Part shown: in pieces, positions 45,169 to 55,867 of the stretch
Position numbering within the stretch: position 1 is the first letter of the stretch
Layout: every line of letters begins with the position of its first letter
Source: Lantana camara
Taxonomy: Eukaryota > Streptophyta > Magnoliopsida > Lamiales > Verbenaceae
Length of the DNA: 64,000 bases
Direction of reading: 5' to 3'
NCBI GenBank assembly: GCA_037501455.1
Contig: CM074860.1
Location: 37,396,501-37,460,500, forward strand
Program-made: the position numbers and the translations under genes
The notes under the pieces: model-generated
The model's database searches: none
What the model was told of the DNA's origin: nothing
The model's input: only the letters and a program-made list of their open reading frames with translations

Positions 45169-46435
45169 TGTGACAGCCCGGTTCGGGACCAGATCAATAA
45201 AGGTAAGCTAAGGGCAACGTAAGGGCATTTATAGAACTTGATCCGTACTTAAAATAATTTATATCATGCATCCCTACATGAAATGAGTGTTCTTATGTGA
45301 TATTAGGTAACACAAAGGGGGGAAAACTACCTTTAAACCCTAAAAGCACTATTTATTTCCGAACCAGCACTATACCGTTTTATTCGAGAAACCTTAAAGA
45401 ACCTATACCTATTTTCTTAGAAATTTTCAACTCCCTTTTCGATGCTCTAAGGTTTCGTTTATGTGTCCAGAGCAATTTAAGAATTTATTTTCAAATAAAA
45501 ATTTCCGTCGGTAGAATATATTTCCTTCGATAGAATGATTTAACCCTTGAGATCATCACCATAACGTTCCTCGATTTTTTCTACATTTTTGGAAAGCCTT
45601 TCGGACCTTCAAATTTTATCCTAGTATTTATTTCATAATTAAAACAATTTTCAAAATTCAAGAAAATCCTATCTTCCGGAGCTTATAACTTTTAAACCGT
45701 ACGTCAGATTTCGACCCGTGAGTAACCGTTTCGAAGCTAATTTTATTTCCTAGCTCTTGGGAACTTTTCCAAATCCAAAAATATGCAGGAAAAAGGTGAA
45801 ATTACCAGAATACCCCTGCTGCGAAAATTATGTAAAGAAGGAAACCTATTTTTGGAAATTTCATAAAATACCCCACCTTAAGTCCCTAAAGTAAATATTT
45901 ATTGCACTTTGGTCCTTCCCAACAACTGTAAATAAGTGGGTTGAGGTCTCATTCTCTCCCTCACACCAGCCAAAACACACGCCCCTCACACTAGAATAAG
46001 GTTAGTTTTCTTATTTTTTTTCATGTTATAATTAGTTTAATTTATGATTTCATTTATGTTTTAATTTATTTATTAATTATGCTAGGTTTAGGATTTAATA
46101 TATGTTTTATTTTATGCATGAATTATGTGATTTAATTTATGTTTTAAATATTCATGAATTCATGAATTATATTTCTTATAGTATAGTTTATTATGAAATG
46201 TGTTACATAATTTAATTTTGTGACAAATTAATTATGTGACAATTATTCTAGCATGTTATATGTTAAATTTTAATTATTTTATGATCATACTTAGGTAATT
46301 TAATTTATTACATGATTTAATTTAATGTTGCATGCTATTTAATGTTACATAATTAAAGTATAACCTATAGTTTTAAATGTTACATGTCTAATTAATTGTT
46401 ACATAATTATACTTGACCAATTGATATATGTTATG

Positions 46436-46756
46436 GTATACATGTATAATATATGTATACGTATTTGATTCCAATGTGTATAAATATGTGTATACTTTCA
46501 TATAAATACTATGTGTATATTCATAATAAATACGTATGTATTTTTGTATAAATACCGAATGTATTCTAGTATAAATACCGCATGTGTTCTTACATAAATA
46601 CTGTATGTACCCTGTATAAATACTGTATAGATACAGTAGGTATCCCTGTATAAATACCGTATACATACAGTATAAATGCCCTATACATACTATATAAATA
46701 CACGTATACATACAGTATAAGTACTGTATACATATAGTATATATACCGCATAGTTG
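46436..46756 (+). repeat. ATACNGTAT palindromic array in LTR M
   Basis: Roughly ten degenerate copies of GTATAAATACNGTAT, with the short palindrome ATACNGTAT at their core, occur in about 320 bp. A sister array lies in LTR O (62690-62985). The array produces a Tyr/Ile-rich minus-strand frame that is not a gene. Confidence 0.8.
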
Positions 46757-46760
46757 AATA

Positions 46761-46835
46761 GTGACCTTTGACCTTTGACCCCTGACCTTTGACTTTGAAT
46801 TTTGACTTTGACCTTGGCCAAGAATTTTGACTTTT
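46761..46835 (+). promoter_or_regulatory. W-box-like TTGAC cluster in LTR M
   Basis: Six or more TTGAC or TGACC cores, most as TTTGACC or TTTGACT, lie in about 75 bp. TTGACC/TTGACT is the established WRKY-factor binding core. The cluster recurs in LTR O. Confidence 0.65.
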
Positions 46836-48558
46836 AACCTAATTGATCATTTCAAAGAGACGAATTCAACGGTCAAAGCCTTTTTCGAAAATTCTCAAAA
46901 ACAGGGGATCAAAGTAGGTTTCAAAGTTCACATTCCTTTTCTAATTAGGGTTGTTTTAAGACCCTAAGAAAATACCCTTAAGCTTTTGACACGAGCTTTC
47001 TAATGAGACTAATCGTTTACTGAAATCCTTTCTTCGGGAAAGGTTATTCCTTGTTTACGTGTTCTGCATTCTTTTCCATCTTATACTTCAATATTTGATT
47101 ATCCTCAGTCAATCATGCATCATTAATCATGTGTGGGACTTAGATCCTTAAGCTCATAGTAGTCTGTCTCTTACAGGAGATAATACCGAGTTCTGGGATC
47201 CGCAGGGTACTGTGTGAACCCTGTCTTCTACCAACTATCAACTTATCTAAATAAATAGGTGAGTTTTAAACTATTTAAACTGGAACCATGAATATTCCTA
47301 CGTATTCAAATGATTTCAAAATCAATGCCTTCTGGTGCAAAGTTTCTTATCTTTCAAGCTAAACGATTTCCCGTTTTGGTACAGTGCTTCAAGTTTAAAG
47401 TTAATGATCTCTGATATATATCCAGTACACTGGTACACCATCTTGAATAAAGGTTCAGTCTCCTGAACTCTGTGTGCTTATGCACTTTTTTTATTCTGAA
47501 TGCAAGCTTTGGAAATTCTGTTATGTTGGGCCCTGGCGGTATGGTTAAGTAGTAGATCGGGAGGCGTGCGCCAATGGCTACTATGACTCTGGCCGCCGTA
47601 CTGACCTTAGTGATGGTTTAATCGGAGGTTAGTTACTCCACATCGAAGGTCGGGAGAGGTGGTAAATTCCTCCTGTTTTGTTTACGTCACCGCGGGGTAG
47701 CTCCCTTGGCGCGACAATAAGGGGAGAAGGGGTGTACATGTGTATGTGGGTGTCGGGGTCCTAATGGATCTCGATACCAATCTTGTAAATGTTTTTGATG
47801 AGTAAAGGATGGATATGGCCTAGTTTGCGGGCAACTTTGGTTTTAAAGTCTGGTTCATATTTTTGGAAAATATCCCGTACCCTGTTCCCCGTTTATAAAG
47901 TATATATGAACCAGAACCTCTGATGTGTGTGCTTGTGTGTGCTTGTTGAAAATCCTATTTCAAAATAAAAGATTTTAATTCCGTTTGAAGAAAGTTACTA
48001 AGAAAGTCTTTCAAAAACCCTCAAGTTCAACTACTATGTCTTACTACAAATTATCTCACTTAGTCCCTTTGACTAATACCTTTACCCTATTTTCTGACCT
48101 CATGGTTTCAGGTAGGCAGCCCGGCGCTTCCTGGAGGTATCTTGAAGCTGTAGGAAGTCTTTTGTTAAGTCAGGATTGTTAGTTACTCTTCTTTTGTCCT
48201 GTGTAGTCGTGGTTGCATCTACCTTCATGTTGCATGTTTTACTGTGAGACTTGTTCAGGCTACAACCTGAAACACTTGGGACTCAGTCTAATAATGTTCC
48301 TTTGTTTTCCTATTGGACTAATGTTTTATGTTATCATATGACTACTTGTTTCTGTGTTTATGCATGTACTACTGTGTTGCATTCATGTTTTCAAAAGTTT
48401 TAATTATTCTGAGATTCCGCTGCTTTAGCAACACTGGTTACTCTGATCTCTGTTTTTTTCTGTCCGTTCGCCGAAGTATCTCTCGAGTGATAAGGCTTCC
48501 TAGTTACTTGGGTGATACAACGGTGCGGGGTTGTGGCGTTGGGGCGCTACAACTAAGG

Positions 48559-48571
48559 TGGTATCAGAGCC
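48559..48571 (+). promoter_or_regulatory. Primer binding site of element M (iMet type)
   Basis: A perfect TGGTATCAGAGCC lies eight bases after the LTR end. Confidence 0.92.
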
Positions 48572-48679
48572 TCAGGTTGAGTAAGAAGAGACTTAACCTG
48601 GGAGCTTGGAGCATGGAAGAATGTTTTGAGTATATTTACTCTATATCTTGGTATTCACACCCGTGCTTTTTCTAGAGTT

Positions 48680-49354
48680 ATGGACAGTCCGAATCAGCGA
48701 GAGCAGGATGAGATACATTTTGAGGAGTTTGAGCCTCCCCGTACAGTAGCAGTAGTCTGCCGTGGCAGGACCTGTTAGTATACCTGGCAGCGAGCACAGG
48801 AGCAGGGACACCCGGGGTATTCATACCCCAATAGGGTCGTTCATCAGCTGGAGGCCGAGCGGGACGAGTACCTACAGGATAGCCTGAGGTTGCGAGAGGT
48901 CCGGCTGGAGGCTATTCGCTACCACGATCTGGCAGCGCAGCACCGGATTGACCGGGATATTGTCAGGGAACATGCCAGAGAGATGGAGGCTCGATTGACG
49001 GAGGAGCAGCAGGCCATAGCCCAGCAGGCGTCCCGTATTGCACAGTTAGAGGCAGACTTGGCATACACGACTACAGATAAAGATTTTGCTATGGAGATGC
49101 ACCATCGTTACGAGAGCCGGATGAGGATCAGACTTTGTGAGGTTTTTTACCTTACCGACGAGCAGGAGGCTTTAGAGTACGAGGGACCAGTATACAGTGA
49201 GCCAGCCGCTCAGGAGGACCCTATGGACGCACATGCCGGAGAGGACAAGGAGACGGAGGGATCATCTGAGGAGGAGAGCCCATCTCCATCTCGACAGGGA
49301 GATTATATTGTTGTGTCCGATGATAGCGATGGAGCTAGTCATAGCCAGCAGTAG
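48680..49354 (+). pseudogene. Coiled-coil ORF of element M, upstream of gag (one stop)
   Basis: The frame begins at MDSPNQREQDE and gives 224 residues with one TAG at codon 33 (48776-48778). Residues about 60-135 are charged and heptad-like (REVRLEAIRYHDLAAQ, RIAQLEADLAYTT), which suggests a coiled coil. The C-terminus is acidic and serine-rich and carries IVVSDDSD, a hydrophobic patch next to acidic/Ser residues like a SUMO-interacting motif. It is not a gag capsid, protease or polymerase, and I do not recognise a named family. It lies between the PBS and the N insertion; gag follows on the far side of N. A downstream Met (48890) could start a shorter 154-residue product. Confidence 0.65.
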
Positions 49355-49756
49355 AGGAGTTGAGTCCGGACAGTTGGGAGTTGTATATAGAGGCAAATAG
49401 TGGTAGCATGTATACTCAGCAGGTATGCAGCATATTATGACAGATAGGATGACTTCTGACAGGAGCAGAGGGGATTATATATATCCCAGGGATCCTCGAT
49501 TTTTAGCAGGTTATGACAGTTGACAGATGATGTTTTGGAGAGCTTAGGCTGTACGGGAGCAACTCGACTTAGCATCGGGTCCTCCCCTTTTGTCTTTTTG
49601 TTTAGATATAGCCTTTGTATAAAAGCTTTTCCAAAATTTTGCATATATGACATCATCTTTTGCGGTTTTATTCATATCATTGCATGTTACTGCTTTCTAT
49701 ATCTATCATGTCATGAGTCTTAAAAGTGCTTCAAGATACCATTAGGGCCATACATG
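49355..49756 (+). mobile_element. Interior of element M before the N insertion
   Basis: Non-coding sequence between the coiled-coil ORF and the N target site. I see no motif in it beyond A/T- and CAGCAGG-rich patches. Confidence 0.5.
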
Positions 49757-49761
49757 GATCA

Positions 49762-52393
49762 CGTAGCACCCTAACCCCAGAGCACTACATCCCCCGCACT
49801 ATAGCCTCGATCCACGTATGAAATGGATAGTTCATGCATAAACCAAAACTATAGCGAACGGGTGACAATTAAAAATAACCGGGCTAGGCGGGACACTCCC
49901 CAACACTTCCAAACCAAACATGAAATTTAGAAGCGGAAGCAATATATGAATCATACATATAGGTACCATATTTACCGATATAGATACATATAGATACCAA
50001 ACTTAACTATCAATATATTATCATCTCCATATACTATATACATGCTAGTGTATTCAAAATGTAACAATCAGGATCATAACATGATGTCTATCCAAAAGTC
50101 TATACATGAAAGGTACAATGCTAGACCCGTGACAATGCAAGATTGGACCCGACTCCCGCCTAGCACGACCCAGCTCTCAAGTACCTGAAAAGTGAAGTAT
50201 CAGTCTACCGAAGACTGAGTGAGGGGCAATAAATATATATCACACACATCACATGCAAGTTGTAGCCTCGGGTGAAGACTTGGTAAAGAAATAGATATAT
50301 AGTTCAAGAAACTCGTTCTTTGCCCGAGATTACAACTAATCACTTTAATAATTTAATTTGCTCATTTCATGAACATGTGACCCCGGCGAGTAGGGGCGAT
50401 TCTCCAACCCTTACACCAAACGTGACAATACGTGCTTGCTTTGTCAATTCAATACATGGTCATGCATTTCAGTTTAGTGCTCACATAGATAATTTCATGC
50501 TTGAAATCATGTAATAACCCGACATGCCGGATTAATCGCCAGTCTCCTTCTTCCTCCGGGTGATAGTGAGTTTGCAAGACTCAACTATCCACGACATGGT
50601 GTGTGTAGGGAACATGACTCCCTAGACACGGAACTCCTTCCACCACTAATCTCCTAGTGGCTTCGGGGGTGATCCCAACAATGTGAGGATAATTCAGGAG
50701 TTACTCGTCAGCCCTTGCTTTCCCGGTTGGCTCAAGAATTACCCTCGGGCCCACGTACAATCATGTACTTGCCAAACTTGCTTAAAAATCATGACAATCA
50801 TTGCTTGCATGCTTGAAACATTTATATTTTGGAAAACCTTTATATATATAATAGGTTTTGGCCGAAAAGGACACATAAAGGTTATAGGGTTCGATTTACC
50901 GAAAACAAAACATCACATTTTCTTACAAAATATGACAAGGACATACTCTACGGAGCCTGCTCCTCGTCCACGCCCTTGTGACCTGTGCAACACGACGTGT
51001 ATACGTGAGACATGACCTAAAATGGACCAAATATGACGAACGGCGGAAATGTATCGAGATGACGGGGAAAATGCAATGTGGCATGATAACATGTTGTTTC
51101 AGTACATATTAACACATATAATAGCAATTAGGGGTCAAAGAAGTCATCGGATCGAGGGGCTATTTTCATAATTTTATGCAGAAACTTTTGTTCTGCATGT
51201 CAGGTGGGAACGGCCGTTCCGGACCCCTTTTGAAAAATGGGAACGGTCGTTCCCATGAATCCCCAAAACGCGCCAACGATTTTAAAAATAAAAGCACGCC
51301 TTTTAGCTGGGAATGGCCCTTCCGGCACCAAGGCCAAAATGGGAACGGCCGTTCCCATACTCGGCCGCCTAGTTCATTTGAAAAGGTGGGAACGCCCGTT
51401 CCCACAATGCCTTGAGGCTGGGAACGGTCGTTCCCAGTTTCTGTAACTTACAAAACAGAGCAAAAATAGGGGATGCTCACGGGAAAGAACAACAACAAGA
51501 ACAGAAATCCATTTCCAATAAACAAAGTTAGAAGTTTCTGGTAATATGATGCATATAACTTCAAAGAATGATAAAAACACACTTAAGCACATAAGGCATG
51601 AAATATTATCAAGAAATCAAGGTTTCATGCTTATGCTCATATTGATCAACCAAGCTCAAATTCCAATAATTTCATGAATAAATCATGCCATAACTCAACA
51701 AATATTCACCTAATCATACTTCCAACTAGAATTAATCCATCTAACACATAATCCTCAAACACTAGCTATATCAAATGTGATCAAGAATCATCCATTCATG
51801 CACAACCAACCTTGAAGATGAAAATATGGAGAAAATAGATGATGAAGATGAGCAAACTTCAATTCTTGAAATGTTCCTTGGAAATTCTTGATGAAAAGTA
51901 TGAAAATCTCTTCCTTCTTCTTGCTTGAGCAAACCGAGAGTGAAAGAGATGAATATGTTGGAAGATTTTGATGGTAATTGATCAAGGAAGATCATGGAAT
52001 GCTTATTACGTGATTCACCAACATTGATTTTTGTGAATTATGCTAATTGCCAATTAATCCCCCAAAGATTCAAGTTATGCAATGAAGTATATGAGGTTTT
52101 GAAAAGTGATCAATTAAGTCCTTAAAGGATTAGGCAATTAAGTCCCTAGAACTTTAAAGAAATATACACTAGGGACAATTTGGTAATTTGGAATCACTCT
52201 CGATTAATGTTTCAGGAACTAAATATTTTCAATGATATGAATTCAAATAATTCACATAATTGATGTTTCATGATTTTTATAAAAATATGAATGCCACGTA
52301 AGAATATTATGAAATTAAAGAATTAAAATAAATCCTACGCTCACAACTCACACGTGGCGTGCTTACCTGTTCATCCAGAACTGGGGCGTTACA
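49762..52393 (-). repeat. 3' LTR of element N (left copy)
   Basis: It begins CGTAGCACCC (TG mutated to CG) and ends GGGGCGTTACA. Read in sense it carries the six-palindrome cluster (51207-51437), the CCCGAGGG/GGGCCC-type box (about 50545-50755), a TCAGTCT/AGACTGA hairpin (50200-50218) and the long-range pair GCTAGGCGGGA (49883-49893) with TCCCGCCTAGC (50154-50164). Confidence 0.95.
51207..51437 (-). repeat. Six-palindrome cluster in left LTR of N
   Basis: Copies lie at 51207-51220, 51239-51254, 51309-51323 (imperfect), 51339-51358, 51386-51405 and 51418-51437. The shared core is GGGAACG, a 2-base centre (GC, GT or CC) and CGTTCCC. Outer bases differ but stay paired: AT...AT, GT...AC, CT...AG in the last three. 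The right LTR (58616-58850) has the same cluster with several pairs broken, mostly by G-to-A or C-to-T changes. Confidence 0.9.
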
Positions 52394-52432
52394 ACTCTCC
52401 CCCCCCTTAAAAGAATCTGGTCCCCAGATTCT
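52394..52432 (-). promoter_or_regulatory. Polypurine tract and adjoining hairpin, element N
   Basis: In sense, AGAATCTGG pairs with CCAGATTCT (9 bp, loop GGA; 52412-52432) and runs straight into TTTTAAGGGGGGGGAGAGTT. The pol stop codon (52433-52435) abuts the hairpin. Confidence 0.88.
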
Positions 52433-55400
52433 CTAGTCTTGCGTGAACAACTCCAGGTGGAACCGTTTCATCTTATCTTCCGTTTCCCACGTAGCTTCCT
52501 CGGTCTTGTCACTTCTCCACAAAACTTTAACCATGGGAATCCTCCGTTTTCTCAATTCCTGAAATTTCTGATCCATGATTTTAACCGGCCTCTGAACAAA
52601 TGTCAAATTCGGTTCCAGTTCAACTTCTTCCACGGGGAGAATCGTGGTCTCATCGGGGTAATATTTCCTTAACTGAGAAACATGAAACACGTTGTGAATC
52701 CCCGTAAGACTCGGTGGTAGGTCCAGTCGATAGGCTACCTCACCTATTCTTTCAAGAATCTCGAAAGGACCTAAGTAGCGAGGGTTAAGTTTCCCTCCTT
52801 TCCCGATCCAGGTGAAACCTTTCCTTGGTGACACCTTCAAGAATACCCGATCACCAACTTCGAATTCTAGATCTCTTCGGCGCTTATCGGCATAGCCCTT
52901 TTGTTTATCCTGCGCAGCTTTCATCCGTTGTTGAATCATCTGGACTTTTTCAATCATAGCTTGAACGACTTTGGAAGGCCTCTCAAATCTTTCACCTTTC
53001 TTTACCCCTTCTTGTTGCGACTATTTCCACTCTTCCAAGTCGAAGAACAACGGAGATCGGCACTTTCTTCCATAAAAAAGTTCGTACGGGGCCATCCCGA
53101 TTGAAGCCTAAAAGCTGTTATTATAAGCAAATTCAATTAAAGGAAGCTTTTCTGCCCATGAATTCTGAAAATCCATCGCGCAAGCCAGAAGAAGATCTTC
53201 CAAATATCTTATTAATCTTTCTGTTTGATCGTCCGTTTGCGGGTGAAATGATGTACTGAACTTGAGCTTCGTTCCCAAAACGGCCTGCAACTCTTGCCAC
53301 AACTTAGAAGTAAATCTCGGATCTCAGTCCGAAACTATACTCACCGGAATACCATGAAGTCGGATAATCTCTCTGTTATAAATTTCAGCCAACTTTGGGA
53401 TCTTATACGACATCCGGACCGGTAGAAAGTGAGCAGACTTCGTAAATCTATCCACGATTACCCAAATTCCATCAAACCCGCCTTTTACCTTTGGTAATCC
53501 TGAAACAAAGTCCATCGTTACTTGTTCCCATTTCCATTCGGGAATAGGTAACGGTTGTAGAAGTCCCGCGGGCTTTTGGTGCTCAGCTTTCACTTTCTGA
53601 CAAGTCAGGCAATGTTTCACATACTCAGCCACGTCTCTTTTCATCCCGTTCCACCAATAATATTGCTTCAGATCCTTATACATTTTGTTTCCTCCTGGGT
53701 GGATCGAATAGGCTGACTTGTGAGCTTCTTCAAGTAGAACCCATTTCAGTTCTTCAGGTACTACCGCTCTGTTTTTAAATCGAAGCAAACCTGTCTCTTC
53801 GAACCCAAACGGACTCTCCTGATCAGCTCTAGCCTTACTTATTAGTTTCTGCACCTCCGGATCCTTATTCTGAGCCTCAAATAGCTGATACTTCAATTCT
53901 GATTGAATTGTGATATTAGAAACCCGAGCCTTTAACACAATTGGTATCATCTCGTCACTTTCCTTTATTTTCAAACTCGATACACTCACCTTCCTGCTAA
54001 GTGCATCGGCGACCACATTAGCTTTCCCTGGATGGTACTTGATTGTACAATCATAATCTTCCAATTTTTCCATCCAACGCCGTTGCCTCATATTCAGATC
54101 TTTCTGTGTGAATAAATACTGGAGGCTCTTGTGGTCGGTGAAAATCTCAAAGGAAGTCCCGTATAGATAATGTCTCCATTTCCCGAGAGCAAAGATCACG
54201 GCTGCAAGCTCTAGGTCGTGTGTCGGATAATTCTTTTCATATTCCTTTAGCTTTCGGGAAGCATAAGCGATCACTTTTCCTTTCTGAGTCAAAAAACAAC
54301 CTAAACCTTCTTTAGAAGCATCTGTATACACCGCATACTCTTCTGAACCCTCAGGAAGTGCTAACACTGGAGCTGAGACTAACTTTTCTTTTAAAAAGTT
54401 GAAGCTTTGATCACACTTCTCGTCCCAGACAAACTTGACATCTTTCTTTGTCAATCGGGTCAACGGTGCAGCAATCTTAGAAAAATCCTGAACGAACCTC
54501 CTGTAATATCTGGCCAATCCCAAGATGCTTCTAATTTCCTAGGCATTCTTTGGTTTCTCCCATTTTAACACGGCCTCAATTTTCGAGGGATCGACTTCCA
54601 ACCCTTTTCCTGAAATTACATGTCCCAAGAAAGAAACCCGATCGATCCAAAATTCACACTTGCTAAACTTAGCAAACAACTGATGCTCTTTCAAAGTCTA
54701 TAGAACGAGCTTAAGATGTCTCGCGTGCTCCTCGGATGATTTTGAGAAAACCAGAATATCATCAATAAATATCACCGCAAATTTGTCGAGGAAAGGCCTG
54801 AAAATCCGATGCATCATATCCATGAAAGCTGCAGGGGCATTAGTCAACCCAAAAGGCATAACCACGAACTCGTAGTGCCCGTACCGAGTATTGAATCCCA
54901 TCTTAGGAATATCCTCTGCTCGGATTCGCAGCTGATAGTATCCCTGTCTTAAATCCAATTTTGAGTAGACTTTGGAACCCTGAAGTATATCGAATAACTC
55001 CTCGATATGTGGAAGGGGATACTTATTCTTAATAGTCATCCGGTTCAACTCCCGGTAATCGATGCACATTCTCAAAGTTCCGTCCTTTTTCTTTACAAAT
55101 AAAACTGGTGCTCCCCAAGGTGAAGAACTCGGCCGAATGTAACCAACTTACAACAATGCTTCAAGCTGAACTTTTAACTCTTTCAATACGGCTGGAGCCA
55201 TCCGATAAGGAGTCTTTGAATACGGTTCGGCATTCGGATAAAGATCGATCACAAACTCTATCTCTCGTTCAGGAGGTAAGGAATCCAATTTCTCCGGAAA
55301 TACTTCGGGAAATTCCTTTACCACTTCGGTGTTTTCCAATTTCACCTGATCCTTTGGCTTGTTCAAAATATAAGCAATGAACCCTGTAGCCCCGTCTCTG

Positions 55401-55867
55401 ACTAATTTCTGAGCTTCTGAAAATGAAAGTAAGGGTACAGTCTTCGAAGTACGACTTGTGACAACTTCGGAACCCAACTGCACTTTCTTTGCACGGCAAT
55501 CCACGGTAGCACAGTGCCTGTACAACCAATCCATCCCCAGTATAAACCCGTATCTTTCCATCGGCATAACAATAAAATCTGTCAAAAATTCCCTGCCTTC
55601 AATCACCACTGGAACATCCCTGTAAACCTGATCCATCTCTCGCCTACTACCGAAAGGAGTGCTAACTAAATAGCGCACAGAAGTACACATAGCAAGCAAA
55701 GATAAAGTAATAGCAATAGAGTGCGCAAGAAAGGAGTGTGTAGCTCCTGGATCAAATAATGTATGGATGTTCGTGCCATGGATGCAAATAATACCTTCAA
55801 CTACCGCGGCGGGGTCAATCTCTGCATCCTGCTCCTCCCCAGCGAGTGCATAAGCTCGAGCCCTCAC
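52433..55867 (-). pseudogene. pol pseudogene of element N (protease-RT-RNase H-integrase-chromodomain)
   Basis: One continuous minus-strand frame is interrupted only by point stops at 55148, 54698, 54539, 53324, 53108 and 53021 (lowest coordinate of each). Protease has LFDPGATHSF near its start. RT has [13 protein letters not shown] and the active-site FIDDIL. RNase H has [23 protein letters not shown] and ADALSRK. Integrase has an HHCC zinc-binding region ending CLTCQK, the catalytic-region [10 protein letters not shown]-stop-DPRFTS and TERLIRYLEDLL. The C-terminal part has GPFEILERIG and a chromodomain-like end. These enzymes mature Gag-Pol, copy RNA into DNA and insert it. The gag frame joins this one through a frameshift near 55868. 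Confidence 0.95.

Larger units (their letters stand above)
45169..48551 (+). mobile_element. 5' LTR of Gypsy element M (3383 bp)
   Basis: It starts TGTGACAGCCCGG and ends GGGGCGCTACA, with a PBS eight bases on. Inside are a donor-like AATAAG|GTTAG (46000), an array of ATACNGTAT palindromes (46436-46756), a dense TTGAC cluster (46761-46835), an AGGTGAGTTTTAAAC block (47258) and the GGGCCC box (47526-47760). No CGGCCG-type palindromes are present; the ATACNGTAT array occupies the equivalent place. Confidence 0.85.

Noticed and set aside
46388..46711. Tyr/Ile-rich 107-residue frame on the minus strand (and 62725-63049)
   Set aside because: It is the translation of the GTATAAATAC array; repeat phase keeps it open.
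51207..51437. CRISPR-like regularly spaced repeats
   Set aside because: Repeats are short palindromes of unequal spacing in a eukaryotic LTR, with no cas genes; CRISPR does not apply.
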